Shown: positions 32,506 through 41,299 of the stretch, one piece after another
Position numbering within the stretch: the first letter of the stretch is position 1
How the letters are laid out: each line of letters begins with the position of its first letter
The notes under the pieces: model-generated
Databases searched by the model: none
What the model was told of the DNA's origin: nothing
Seen by the model: the letters and a program-made list of their open reading frames with translations, nothing else
Made by a program: the position numbers and the translations under genes
Assembly: GCA_017482385.1 (NCBI GenBank)
Contig: JAFUNI010000023.1
Coordinates: forward strand, 1-64,000
Reading direction: 5' to 3'
DNA length: 64,000 nucleotides
DNA from: Oscillospiraceae bacterium
GTDB lineage: Bacteria > Bacillota > Clostridia > Oscillospirales > Oscillospiraceae

Positions 32506-35500
32506 ATGGCGAAAAGAAAAGACTTAAAAAAGATTCTGATTATCGGCTCCGGCCCTATCGTTATCGGCCAGGCCGCTGAGTTTGACTATGCCGGCACTCA
32601 GGCATGCCTTGCGCTGAAGGAAGAGGGCTATGAGGTTGTTCTGTGCAACTCCAACCCCGCAACCATTATGACAGATACTACCATTGCCGATAAAGTCTAT
32701 ATGGAGCCTTTGACCTTGGAGTATGTTGCTAAGATCATCCGCTATGAGCGTCCCGATGCCATTTTGCCCGGTATTGGCGGTCAGACCGGTTTGAATCTGG
32801 TTATGCAGCTGGAGAAGAAGGGTATCTTAAAGGAGTGCCGTGTGGAGCTGCTGGGTACTTCCAGCGCATCTATTGAGCGAGCTGAGGACCGGGAGATGTT
32901 CAAGGAACTGTGCCAGTCCATCGGTGAGCCCGTCATTCCCTCTGAAATCACTTACTCCATCGAAGAAGCAAAGGAAGCGGCCAAGCGGATCGGCTATCCT
33001 GTTGTTCTGCGTCCTGCCTTTACTCTGGGCGGTACCGGCGGCGGCTTTGCCTATAATGAAGAAGAGCTGATCGAGATCGGCTTGAATGCCTTTAAGCTGT
33101 CTCCTGTGCACCAGGTGCTGATCGAAAAGTCCGTCAAGGGCTATAAGGAGATCGAGTTCGAGGTTATGCGTGATGGCGAGGACAATGCCATCACCATCTG
33201 CGGTATGGAAAATATCGACCCCGTCGGCGTCCATACCGGTGACAGCCTGGTGGTCGCTCCCATTATGACTTTGAATGACCACGATCTGAAGATGCTCAAC
33301 GATTCTGCTATCAAGCTGATCAAGGAGCTAAAGATTGCCGGCGGCTGTAATGTGCAGTTTGCGCTGAATCCCCATTCTTCTGAGTACTACCTCATTGAGG
33401 TCAACCCCCGTGTTTCCCGGTCTTCCGCTTTGGCATCCAAAGCGTCCGGCTATCCTATCGCCCGGGTGACCGCCAAGATCGCAGTGGGTATGACCCTGGA
33501 TGAGATCAAGATCGCCAATACCAACGCATCCTTTGAGCCGAAGCTTGACTATGTGATCGCCAAGCTGCCCCGGTTCCCCTTCGATAAGTTTACCTCTGCC
33601 ACCAATATCCTGGGCACCCAGATGAAGGCTACCGGTGAGGTTATGGGCATCGGCGCAAACTTAGAGGAGGCTCTGCTGAAGGGCATCCGTTCCTTGGAGA
33701 TCGGTGCAAACCACCTGTACCTGTCCAAGTTTGACAATATGAGTGTAGAGGAGCTGCTGGAGTACATTAAGGAGTTCCGTTCCGATAATATCTTCGCCAT
33801 TGCAGAGCTGTTGTATCACGGCGTATCTGTGGAGCAGATCCATGAGATCACACAGATCACGCCCTACTTCCTGGAGGCTATCCGCAACATCATTGATATG
33901 GAAGAGATCCTGCGGGTGAAGGTCAATGATTTTGAGACCTTGAAGAAGGCCAAGCTGATGGGCTTCAGCGATAAGTATATCGCAAGATTGTGGAAGTGCG
34001 CTGAGATGGATGTGTATAACCAGCGCAAAGCGAACAATCTGTTCCCTGTGTTCAAAATGGTGGATACTTGCCACACCGGCGCATATATTCCTTATTTTTA
34101 CTCCACCTATGCAGGCAAGAATGACTCCCGTCTGACCGAAAAGAAGAAGATCATCGTGCTGGGTGCTGGTCCCATCCGTATCGGCCAGGGCGTGGAATTT
34201 GACTACTCCACCGTGCACACGGTCATGACCATCCGTGAGGCCGGCTATGAGGCCATTATTATCAACAACAACCCCGAAACCGTCTCCACCGACTATACCA
34301 CTGCGGACAAGCTGTATTTCGAGCCTTTGACGCCCGAGGATGTAATGAACATCATCGAGTTTGAAAAGCCTATCGGCGTTGTGGCATCTTTGGGCGGTCA
34401 GACCGCTATCAACCTGGCCCAGCCCCTGACTGACCGTGGTGTGAAGATCATCGGCACTGATTGCGCCGCCATCGACAAGGCCGAAGACAGAAACGAATTT
34501 GAAAACCTGCTCAATGAGCTGAACATTCCCCGGGCCAAGGGTCAGGCTGTCACCAAGATCGAAGACGGCATCGCCGCGGCTGCGGAGATCGGCTATCCTG
34601 TGCTGGTGCGTCCTTCCTTTGTGCTGGGTGGCCGTGCTATGCAGATCGTTGCCAACGAGGAGCAGCTGCGCCACTACCTGCGTACCGCCGTTGAGATCGA
34701 TGAGGACAAGCCCGTTTTGGTCGATAAGTATATCGAAGGCCGTGAGGTGGAGATCGATGCCATCTGCGATGGCCGTGATGTGTTTGTTCCCGGCATTATG
34801 GAGCTGGTAGAGCGTACCGGCGTCCACTCCGGTGACTCCATCTCCGTTTATCCCACCTTCTCCATCTCTGACAAGGTCAAGGGTATTATCCTGCAGTATG
34901 CTAAGAAGCTGGGTCTGGGCATCGGCATCGTGGGCCTGTTCAATATCCAGTTCATCGTGGATAAGGACGATAATGTGTTCATTATTGAAGTTAACCCCCG
35001 TTCTTCCCGTACCGTACCCTTCCTCAGTAAGGCTACCGGCTATTCTTTGGCAGATATCGCTACCGAGGTCATTCTGGGCAAGAGCTTGAAGGAACAGGGC
35101 ATCTTCGATATTTACCCCACCGAGAAGGACCGCTGGTATGCTAAGGCACCTGTGTTCTCTTTCAATAAGATCCGAGGTTTGGACGCTTACCTGTCTCCCG
35201 AAATGAAGTCCACCGGTGAAGCCATCGGCTACGACAGCACCATGAACCGTGCTTTGTACAAGGCGCTCCAGGCCTCCGGTATGCACCTGCAGAACTACGG
35301 TACTGTTTTGGCTACCATTGCCGATAAGGACAAGGAGGAGGCGCTGCCTCTGATCCGCCGTTTCTACCAGCTGGGCTTCAATATCGAGGCCACTGAGGGT
35401 ACTGCCAACTTCCTGAAGGCCAACGGCATCCGCACCCATAAGCTGGGCAAGATCGGTGACGGCAGCGACGAGATCCCCAATGCTCTGCGCCAGGGCCATA

Positions 35501-35673
35501 TCGCTTATGTGATTAACACCAAGGATCCCGGCAGTGAGGGCAATGACGGCACCCAGATCCGCCAGATCGCAACGGAGTACAATGTGTCCCTGTTCACCGC
35601 ACTGGATACTGTAAAGGTCCTGCTGGATGTTTTGGAGGAAACCACTCTGACCATTTCCACCATCGATGCATAA
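32506..35673 (+). CDS. carB: Carbamoyl-phosphate synthase large subunit
   Basis: CarB makes carbamoyl phosphate from bicarbonate, ATP and ammonia delivered by CarA. The 1055-residue protein has two homologous ATP-grasp halves: ILIIGSGPIVIGQAAEFDYA at the N-terminus and IVLGAGPIRIGQGVEFDYS near residue 549, with IEVNPRVSRSSALASKA and IEVNPRSSRTVPFLSKATG closing each. A C-terminal MGS-like allosteric domain follows (LGFNIEATEGTANFLKANGI). I start at ATG 32506 (MAKRKDLKK) with GGAGGAG upstream, not the upstream ATG inside pyrC. carA, normally the preceding gene, is missing from this operon and window. Confidence 0.98.
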   Translation: MAKRKDLKKILIIGSGPIVIGQAAEFDYAGTQACLALKEEGYEVVLCNSNPATIMTDTTIADKVYMEPLTLEYVAKIIRYERPDAILPGIGGQTGLNLVMQLEKKGILKECRVELLGTSSASIERAEDREMFKELCQSIGEPVIPSEITYSIEEAKEAAKRIGYPVVLRPAFTLGGTGGGFAYNEEELIEIGLNAFKLSPVHQVLIEKSVKGYKEIEFEVMRDGEDNAITICGMENIDPVGVHTGDSLVVAPIMTLNDHDLKMLNDSAIKLIKELKIAGGCNVQFALNPHSSEYYLIEVNPRVSRSSALASKASGYPIARVTAKIAVGMTLDEIKIANTNASFEPKLDYVIAKLPRFPFDKFTSATNILGTQMKATGEVMGIGANLEEALLKGIRSLEIGANHLYLSKFDNMSVEELLEYIKEFRSDNIFAIAELLYHGVSVEQIHEITQITPYFLEAIRNIIDMEEILRVKVNDFETLKKAKLMGFSDKYIARLWKCAEMDVYNQRKANNLFPVFKMVDTCHTGAYIPYFYSTYAGKNDSRLTEKKKIIVLGAGPIRIGQGVEFDYSTVHTVMTIREAGYEAIIINNNPETVSTDYTTADKLYFEPLTPEDVMNIIEFEKPIGVVASLGGQTAINLAQPLTDRGVKIIGTDCAAIDKAEDRNEFENLLNELNIPRAKGQAVTKIEDGIAAAAEIGYPVLVRPSFVLGGRAMQIVANEEQLRHYLRTAVEIDEDKPVLVDKYIEGREVEIDAICDGRDVFVPGIMELVERTGVHSGDSISVYPTFSISDKVKGIILQYAKKLGLGIGIVGLFNIQFIVDKDDNVFIIEVNPRSSRTVPFLSKATGYSLADIATEVILGKSLKEQGIFDIYPTEKDRWYAKAPVFSFNKIRGLDAYLSPEMKSTGEAIGYDSTMNRALYKALQASGMHLQNYGTVLATIADKDKEEALPLIRRFYQLGFNIEATEGTANFLKANGIRTHKLGKIGDGSDEIPNALRQGHIAYVINTKDPGSEGNDGTQIRQIATEYNVSLFTALDTVKVLLDVLEETTLTISTIDA

Positions 35674-35682
35674 GGAGAGGCT

Positions 35683-36420
35683 ATGAAGCAGGGAATCTTT
35701 GAAATAATGGAAAACACCGCGTTGACAGAATCCGTCTTTAAGATGGTTCTGTCCGGCGATGTGTCCTCTATTACCGCACCCGGTCAGTTTGTAAACATTC
35801 AGCTGGACGGCCTGTTCCTGCGGCGGCCCATTTCCGTCTGTGATTTGGGCGAAAACACCCTTACCATCATCTATAAGGCTGTGGGTAAGGGTACGGAGCA
35901 GATGTCCCGGATGCAGCCTGGCGAAAAGCTGGATGTGCTCACCGGCTTGGGCAACGGCTATGACTTGACCGTAGCCGGAAAAAGACCTGTCCTGCTGGGC
36001 GGTGGCGTAGGTGTGCCCCCCATGTATTTGCTCGCAAAGCAATTACTGGATCAAGGCAAGAAAGTGACTGTCATTTTGGGCTTTAACACCGAGAGCGAGA
36101 TCTTCTATGAGAAGGAGTTTATGGCTCTGGGGGCTGATGTGATCGTCACCACTGTGGATGGCTCCCGCGGCATCAAGGGCTTTGTAACCGATGCCCTCAA
36201 AATGCTGGACTATACCTACTTTTACACCTGCGGCCCGGAGCCTATGCTGAAGGCTGTGTATAAGGCATCAACCACCTCCGGCCAGATGAGCTTTGAAAAG
36301 CGAATGGGCTGCGGTTTCGGCGCTTGTATGGGCTGCTCCTGCAAGACCCTCACCGGCTATAAGCGCATCTGCAAGGAAGGCCCTGTTATGCGGAAGGAGG
36401 AGATCTTATGGGAAGACTGA
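35683..36420 (+). CDS. pyrK: Dihydroorotate dehydrogenase electron-transfer subunit
   Basis: PyrK passes electrons from the PyrD FMN to NAD+ through FAD and a [2Fe-2S] cluster. The 245-residue protein has the FAD-binding LFLRRPISVCDLGE near residue 50, the NAD-binding LLGGGVGVPPMYLLAKQL near 108, and the cluster motif GCGFGACMGCSC with a fourth cysteine in RICKEGPV near the C-terminus. The ATG follows AAGGAGAGGCT. It overlaps pyrD by 13 bases, so the two are translationally coupled, matching their heterotetramer. Confidence 0.97.
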   Translation: MKQGIFEIMENTALTESVFKMVLSGDVSSITAPGQFVNIQLDGLFLRRPISVCDLGENTLTIIYKAVGKGTEQMSRMQPGEKLDVLTGLGNGYDLTVAGKRPVLLGGGVGVPPMYLLAKQLLDQGKKVTVILGFNTESEIFYEKEFMALGADVIVTTVDGSRGIKGFVTDALKMLDYTYFYTCGPEPMLKAVYKASTTSGQMSFEKRMGCGFGACMGCSCKTLTGYKRICKEGPVMRKEEILWED

Positions 36421-37319
36421 GTGTTGAGCTTTGCGGCATCACCCTGGACAATCCTGTGATCCCCGCATCCGGTACTTTCGGCTATGGCTATGAGTATGCA
36501 GATCTCTACGATATTAACTGCCTGGGTACATTCTCTTTCAAGGGAACAACCAAAGAACCCCGTTTCGGCAATCCTACACCCCGCATTGCGGAGTGCTATG
36601 CCGGTATGATCAATGCGGTGGGTCTGCAGAATCCCGGTGTGGAGAAGGTGGTTGCAGAGGAACTGCCCAAGCTGAAAAAATGTTTCAACAAGCCTGTTAT
36701 GGCCAATATCAGCGGCTTCGGGGTGGAGGAGTATGCCTACACCTGTGAAAAGCTGGATAGGGAAGAGCAGGTGGGCTGGCTGGAAGTAAATGTCAGCTGC
36801 CCCAATGTCCACGGCGGTGGCATGAGCTTTGGCACTGACCCCAAAGCCGCCGCGGAAGTCACCGCTGCTGTGAAAAAGGTCACCACAAAACCTGTGATCG
36901 TCAAGCTCAGCCCCAATGTGACGGACATCGTATCCATCGCAAAGGCCTGTGAGGACGCAGGCGCAGACGGCATTAGCCTGATCAATACCATGCTGGGTAT
37001 GCGTATCGATCTGCGTACCCGCAAGCCTGTGATCGCTAATAAAATGGGAGGCTTCTCCGGCTCTGCCATCTTCCCAGTGGCTGTTCGGATGGTCTACCAG
37101 GTGGCAAATGCCGTGAAGATCCCCGTAGTGGGTATGGGCGGCGTCAGCAGCGCAGAAGATGTAATTGAGATGATGCTGGCCGGCGCTACCGCCGTGGAAG
37201 TGGGTGCTGCCAATTTGGTAAATCCCTATGTTTGCAAGCAGATCATTGAAGATTTGCCTGCTGTTATGGATAAGTATAGAATCAACACATTAAGTGAAAT
37301 TATAGGAGGCGTAAAATAA
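36408..37319 (+). CDS. pyrD: Dihydroorotate dehydrogenase, class 1B catalytic subunit
   Basis: PyrD oxidises dihydroorotate to orotate on FMN. The 303-residue protein is of the class 1B type, which works with PyrK: NPVIPASGTFGYG near the start, GTFSFKGTTKEPR, LEVNVSCPNVHGGGMSFGTD carrying the active-site Cys, VIVKLSPNVTD, and PVVGMGGVSSAEDVIEMMLAG in the FMN phosphate site. It overlaps pyrK by 13 bases at the front and shares a TAATG junction with pyrF at the end. Confidence 0.98.
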   Translation: MGRLSVELCGITLDNPVIPASGTFGYGYEYADLYDINCLGTFSFKGTTKEPRFGNPTPRIAECYAGMINAVGLQNPGVEKVVAEELPKLKKCFNKPVMANISGFGVEEYAYTCEKLDREEQVGWLEVNVSCPNVHGGGMSFGTDPKAAAEVTAAVKKVTTKPVIVKLSPNVTDIVSIAKACEDAGADGISLINTMLGMRIDLRTRKPVIANKMGGFSGSAIFPVAVRMVYQVANAVKIPVVGMGGVSSAEDVIEMMLAGATAVEVGAANLVNPYVCKQIIEDLPAVMDKYRINTLSEIIGGVK

Positions 37320-38017
37320 TGGGTAAGGATGTCATTATCGCCTGTGATTTTTCCAGCGCAGAGCAGACCTTTGCGTTTTTGGATAAGTTCACCGGCCGTA
37401 AGCCCTTTGTGAAGATCGGTATGGAGCTTTACTATGCAGAAGGCCCTGCCATTGTCAAGGAGATCAAGGCCCGTGGCCACAAGATCTTCCTGGATCTGAA
37501 GCTGCACGATATCCCCAACACCGTCAAGAAGGCTATGTCTGTTTTGCGGAATTTGGATGTGGATATCACCAATCTCCACGCTGCCGGCACTAAAAATATG
37601 ATGCGTGCTGCTTTGGAGGGCCTGACCCGTGAGGACGGCACCCGGCCTCTGCTGATTGCTGTGACTCAGCTCACCTCCACTGACCAAGAGAGCATGGAAA
37701 AGGATCTCCTTATTGAAAAGCCTATTGACCAGGTGGTTATGCACTATGCAAAGTGTGCTGAGGAAGCCGGCCTGGACGGTATCGTCTGCTCTCCTTTGGA
37801 AGCAGGTAAGGTCCACGACCTGTGCGGTAAGAACTTCCTGACCATCACCCCCGGTGTCCGTTTTGCAGACGGCGATGTGGGTGACCAAAAGCGGGTTATG
37901 ACCCCCGCCCAGGCTAAGGAGATCGGCTCTGACTACATCGTGGTGGGTCGTCCCATCACCGCTGCTGCAGACCCTGTTGCAGCCTACGAGCGCTGTGTTG
38001 CTGAGTTTTGTGATTAA
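37319..38017 (+). CDS. pyrF: Orotidine 5'-phosphate decarboxylase
   Basis: PyrF converts OMP to UMP, the last step of the pathway. The 232-residue protein has the catalytic D-x-K-x2-D in FLDLKLHDIPNTV near residue 60, the early VKIGMELYY, and the late phosphate-binding SDYIVVGRPITAAADP. The start overlaps the pyrD stop by one base (TAATG), with AGGAGG 8 bases before it. A palindromic repeat lies between pyrF and pyrE. Confidence 0.97.
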   Translation: MGKDVIIACDFSSAEQTFAFLDKFTGRKPFVKIGMELYYAEGPAIVKEIKARGHKIFLDLKLHDIPNTVKKAMSVLRNLDVDITNLHAAGTKNMMRAALEGLTREDGTRPLLIAVTQLTSTDQESMEKDLLIEKPIDQVVMHYAKCAEEAGLDGIVCSPLEAGKVHDLCGKNFLTITPGVRFADGDVGDQKRVMTPAQAKEIGSDYIVVGRPITAAADPVAAYERCVAEFCD

Positions 38018-38025
38018 ATAACGGT

Positions 38026-38066
38026 GTCATTGCGAACCAGTGCGCACACTGGTGTGGCAATCTCCG
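38026..38066. repeat. Palindromic intergenic repeat between pyrF and pyrE
   Basis: The segment GTCATTGCGAACCAG...CTGGTGTGGCAATCTCC forms an imperfect hairpin (ATTGC with GCAAT, CCAGTG with CACTGG). Repeats of the GTCATTGCGA...TGGCAATCTCC type occur in many copies in some gut Clostridia genomes, as I recall. The core resembles the hairpin at 16955-16978. It lies inside an operon, so it would form mRNA structure. Confidence 0.7.
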
Positions 38067-38095
38067 AATGGAAAAAACATACAAGGAGAATTAAA

Positions 38096-38749
38096 ATGGA
38101 AGCCTACAAAAGAGAATTTATCGAATTTTTGCAGGAAGCAGGCGTTTTGAAATTCGGTGATTTTACTGCCAAATCCGGCCGTAAGATTCCCTATTTCGTC
38201 AATGCCGGTATGATCAAGACCGGCGATCAGATCACCAAGATGGGTGAGTTCTACGCCAAGGCATACTTTGACAAGCTGGGCAAGAAACAGGCTGTCCTCT
38301 ACGGCCCTGCCTACAAGGGCATTTCTCTGTCCATTTCCGCGGCTGTTGCCCTGTCCCGCAATGGCCTCAATGTGCCTTTCTTCTTCAACCGTAAGGAAGT
38401 GAAGGATCACGGCGAAGGCGGTACTTTTGTCGGTTATGTGCCCCAGGCAGGGGAGGAGATCGTCATCATTGAGGATGTGATCACCGCGGGTACTGCCATT
38501 CGTGAGTCTATGGAAATTTTGAAGTATTTGGATGGCACCAAGGTCATCGCCACCTTCATTATGGTAGACCGCAAGGAAAAGGGTCAGACAGAGAAGGGTG
38601 CAATGCAGGAGATTGAGGAGCAGTTTGGCTTCCCGGTATACTCCGTCGTGGATGTGTATGACATTATTGAGTACCTGGAAGAAGACCCTGCAAATGAAGA
38701 AAATGTCACCCGCATTAAAAACTATCTGGCTGTGAATGGAGCGAAATAA
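38096..38749 (+). CDS. pyrE: Orotate phosphoribosyltransferase
   Basis: PyrE joins orotate to PRPP to give OMP. The 217-residue protein shows [15 protein letters not shown], the [18 protein letters not shown] region, [19 protein letters not shown] with catalytic Lys/His residues, and the PRPP loop [17 protein letters not shown] near residue 125. I start at ATG 38096 with AAGGAG, not at the upstream in-frame ATG, whose codons run through the palindromic repeat. It abuts pyrB (ATG at the last base of the pyrE stop). Confidence 0.97.
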   Translation: MEAYKREFIEFLQEAGVLKFGDFTAKSGRKIPYFVNAGMIKTGDQITKMGEFYAKAYFDKLGKKQAVLYGPAYKGISLSISAAVALSRNGLNVPFFFNRKEVKDHGEGGTFVGYVPQAGEEIVIIEDVITAGTAIRESMEILKYLDGTKVIATFIMVDRKEKGQTEKGAMQEIEEQFGFPVYSVVDVYDIIEYLEEDPANEENVTRIKNYLAVNGAK

Positions 38750-39837
38750 TGAGAAGCTTGATTGATATTGTGGATTTTTCCGTTGAGGAGATCCAGGAAC
38801 TGTTAGAAACTGCCTGTGACATCAGCGAAAACCCTGCCAAATACGCAGAACGCTGCCACGGCAAGAAATTGGCGACCCTGTTCTTTGAGCCTTCTACCCG
38901 TACCCGGCTGAGCTTTGAGGCCGCTATGTATGAGCTGGGCGGCAATGTGCTGGGGTTCAGCGAGGCCAGCTCTTCTTCTGCAAGCAAGGGCGAGAGTATG
39001 GCGGATACCGCTAAAATGCTCTCCTGCTATGCAGATATTATGGCTATTCGTCACCCCAAGGAGGGCGCTCCTTATGTGGCGGCAAAGAATGCCTCTATTC
39101 CGGTTATCAATGCCGGTGACGGCGGTCATTGCCACCCCACCCAGACTCTGGCAGACCTGCTGACCATCTACCGAGAAAACGGCAGACTGGATAACTTAGT
39201 CATTGGTTGCTGCGGCGACTTAAAGTACGGCAGAACCGTCCATTCTCTGCTGTCTGCTTTCAGCCGCTATAAGAATATCAAGGTGATCCTGATTTCTCCG
39301 GAAGAACTCCGTCTTCCCAAATATGTGAAGTACGAAGTGCTGGAAAAATGCGGCATGGAATATGTGGAGACCACCTCATTGGAGGAGGCTATGCCGGAGC
39401 TTGATGTGCTGTACATGACCCGTATCCAGCGGGAGCGCTTTGACAGCATTGACGAATATGAGCGGCTAAAGGACAGCTATATCCTCACCCCCGAGAAGAT
39501 GGCTGCCGGCAAGCCCACTATGCGTGTTCTCCATCCGCTGCCCCGTGTGAATGAGATCAGCGTGAAGGTGGATGCCGACCCCCGGGCTGCGTACTTCCGC
39601 CAGGCGCTAAACGCCAAATATATGCGTATGGCGCTGATCCTCAAGCTTCTCAAAGAGGCGCAGGAGGGTAAGCAGATGGAAGAAATCAAGACCTGCGAGG
39701 ATGACCGTTTGGTCTGCACCAATCCCCGTTGCATTTCCTCCATCGAGCAGGAATTGCCGCATAAATTCAAGCTGGTGGACGAAGCTCGCGGTATCTATCG
39801 CTGCATCTACTGCGAAGCAAAAAAAACACTGGAATAA
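38749..39837 (+). CDS. pyrB: Aspartate carbamoyltransferase with fused PyrI-type zinc domain
   Basis: The first 305 or so residues are a normal catalytic chain that makes carbamoyl-aspartate: [16 protein letters not shown] (carbamoyl-phosphate loop), [11 protein letters not shown] (80s loop with Lys), [12 protein letters not shown], and [13 protein letters not shown]-terminal extension of about 45 residues carries C323-x4-C328-x23-C352-x2-C355 (VCTNPRC and YRCIYC). This is the same spacing as the zinc site of E. coli PyrI (C109, C114, C138, C141). The PyrI nucleotide-binding domain is absent, and no pyrI gene is nearby. I infer that the zinc module was fused to the catalytic chain, perhaps to join trimers without effector control. 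Confidence 0.93.
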   Translation: MRSLIDIVDFSVEEIQELLETACDISENPAKYAERCHGKKLATLFFEPSTRTRLSFEAAMYELGGNVLGFSEASSSSASKGESMADTAKMLSCYADIMAIRHPKEGAPYVAAKNASIPVINAGDGGHCHPTQTLADLLTIYRENGRLDNLVIGCCGDLKYGRTVHSLLSAFSRYKNIKVILISPEELRLPKYVKYEVLEKCGMEYVETTSLEEAMPELDVLYMTRIQRERFDSIDEYERLKDSYILTPEKMAAGKPTMRVLHPLPRVNEISVKVDADPRAAYFRQALNAKYMRMALILKLLKEAQEGKQMEEIKTCEDDRLVCTNPRCISSIEQELPHKFKLVDEARGIYRCIYCEAKKTLE

Positions 39838-39884
39838 TTTTACAAAAATACGGTATTTATCCCGGGAAAATACGAGGTTTTTTC

Positions 39885-39913
39885 TTGACACGAAATGCCT
39901 GCCGTGATAAAAT
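39885..39913 (+). promoter_or_regulatory. Promoter of the purine operon
   Basis: TTGACA (39885-39890), a 17-base spacer and TAAAAT (39908-39913) with an extended TGA. The ZTP riboswitch begins about 10 bases after the likely start site. Confidence 0.85.
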
Positions 39914-39927
39914 TAACGGGTAATATG

Positions 39928-40005
39928 TCATTCTTTGCGACTGACGGAAAACGTGGAGCACCACGGAGGAACAAAGAATGTTATTAAGCCGACCGTCTGG
40001 GCGCA
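39928..40005 (+). ncRNA. ZTP (pfl) riboswitch
   Basis: The leader folds as expected for the pfl motif. P1 pairs TTCTTTG (39931-39937) with CAAAGAA (39972-39978). Inside it lie the conserved GCGACTGACGG-type segment and a small hairpin CGTGG-AGCA-CCACG (39952-39965) followed by GAGGAA. The second conserved block, GCCGACCGTCTGGGC (39988-40002), matches the pfl 3' consensus (C-C-G-x-C-T-G-G-G-C). ZTP signals a shortage of 10-formyl-THF, so binding should raise expression of purine and formyl-folate genes; purE follows directly. Confidence 0.85.
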
Positions 40006-40036
40006 TTTGACTCATATTGTGGGTTAAGTGCGCCCT
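39999..40036 (+). terminator. Expression-platform hairpin of the ZTP riboswitch
   Basis: GGGCGCA (39999-40005) pairs with TGCGCCC (40029-40035), and the stem extends inward through A-U and G-U pairs. The 5' arm uses the last conserved bases of the riboswitch, so ligand binding and this hairpin exclude each other. The U-run (TATTTG) is short, so termination is likely but may be leaky. Confidence 0.7.
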
Positions 40037-40059
40037 ATTTGCGTGGTTAGGAGGTAATT

Positions 40060-40548
40060 ATGAAAAAAGTAGGTATTATTATGGGCAGCGACAGCGATCT
40101 GCCCATCGTGCAGAAGGCTGTGGATATGCTGAAAAGCTTGGAAATTCCCTATGAGGTCCACATCTATTCTGCCCACAGAACTCCCATTGAGGCCCGGGAT
40201 TTTGCAGTCAATGCAAGAGCCAACGGTTTTGGTGCCCTTATTTGCGCCGCCGGCATGGCAGCCCACCTGGCCGGCGCGATTGCCGCCAACACCACTTTGC
40301 CAGTTGTTGGCATCCCCTGTAAAGGCGGCATGATGGACGGCCTGGATGCGTTGCTTTCCACCGTGCAGATGCCCACCGGTATCCCCGTTGCTACCGTAGC
40401 CATCAACGGCGCAGCCAACGCGGCTCTGCTGTGCGCCCAGATCATCGCTGTTGAGGATCAGGAGCTGGCTAAGAAGTTAGATGCCAAGCGCGTTTCCGAT
40501 GCGGCAAAGGTTCTGCAGAAGGATGCAGATATTGCCGCCAATTTGTAA
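40060..40548 (+). CDS. purE: N5-carboxyaminoimidazole ribonucleotide mutase
   Basis: PurE shifts the carboxyl group of N5-CAIR to give CAIR. The 162-residue protein has [12 protein letters not shown] at the start, YSAHRTP near residue 38, [18 protein letters not shown] and [17 protein letters not shown], all typical. The Ala-Gly-Met-Ala-Ala-His segment fits either the class I mutase, which needs PurK, or class II, which uses free CO2. purK is not in this operon, so a class II type acting directly on AIR is possible. It is the first gene under the ZTP riboswitch, with AGGAGG before the ATG. Confidence 0.94.
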   Translation: MKKVGIIMGSDSDLPIVQKAVDMLKSLEIPYEVHIYSAHRTPIEARDFAVNARANGFGALICAAGMAAHLAGAIAANTTLPVVGIPCKGGMMDGLDALLSTVQMPTGIPVATVAINGAANAALLCAQIIAVEDQELAKKLDAKRVSDAAKVLQKDADIAANL

Positions 40549-40585
40549 GTTAACAAAATCACCAAATAAAAGGAGATCGAAAATT

Positions 40586-41272
40586 ATGGAAAAGAAGCTC
40601 ATTTACACCGGCAAAACCAAGAATGTTTATGCCCTGCCCAACGGCAACTGCCTGCTGAAGTTTAAGGATGACTGCACCGGCAAGGACGGCGTGTTTGATC
40701 CCGGCGAAAACTCTGTTGGTCTGACCATTAAGGGCGTGGGCGATGTGAACCTGCGTATGTCCATCTACTACTTTGAGAAGATCAATGCCGCTGGCATCAA
40801 GACTCACTATGTGAATGCCAACCTGGAAGATACCACCATGGAGGTTCTGCCTGCTAAGGTGTTTGGTAAGGGCCTGGAGGTTATCTGCCGCAGAAAGGCT
40901 GTGGGCTCCTTCTTCCGCCGCTACAATGAGTACTGCACCGAGGGTCAGGATCTGCCTTACTATGTTGAGACTACCTTTAAGAACGATGCTTTGGGCGATC
41001 CCCTGGTAACCAAGGACGGTCTGGTAGATCTGGGTGTTATGACTTCCGAGCAGTACGATTCTCTGAAGGAGCAGACCCAGGCTATCACCAAGATCGTTGC
41101 TGATGACCTGGCCGAAAAGGGTATGGAGCTGTATGACATCAAGTTTGAGTTCGGTTATGCGCCCGACGGCAAGGTTATGCTGATCGACGAAGTGGCTTCC
41201 GGCAATATGCGCGTTTACAAGGACGGCGAGTATATCGATCCTATGACTCTGAACAAGCTGTTCTTTGCTTAA
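40586..41272 (+). CDS. purC: SAICAR synthase
   Basis: PurC couples aspartate to CAIR with ATP. The 228-residue protein opens [20 protein letters not shown] and has [40 protein letters not shown] and a C-terminal [14 protein letters not shown] start at ATG 40586 ([10 protein letters not shown]) with AGGAG; an in-frame upstream ATG lies inside purE and is rejected. The usual motif P-D-S-S-R-Y/F around the end of the ATP site is represented by [15 protein letters not shown], a variant. It lies between purE and purF in the operon. Confidence 0.94.
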   Translation: MEKKLIYTGKTKNVYALPNGNCLLKFKDDCTGKDGVFDPGENSVGLTIKGVGDVNLRMSIYYFEKINAAGIKTHYVNANLEDTTMEVLPAKVFGKGLEVICRRKAVGSFFRRYNEYCTEGQDLPYYVETTFKNDALGDPLVTKDGLVDLGVMTSEQYDSLKEQTQAITKIVADDLAEKGMELYDIKFEFGYAPDGKVMLIDEVASGNMRVYKDGEYIDPMTLNKLFFA

Positions 41273-41299
41273 TTTACTTTCTAAACAAAGGAGCATCCT

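Noticed and set aside
33661-36042. 793-residue minus-strand open frame opposite carB and pyrK
   Set aside because: Same cause: rare stop complements in biased codons. The plus-strand genes are unambiguous and cover the region.
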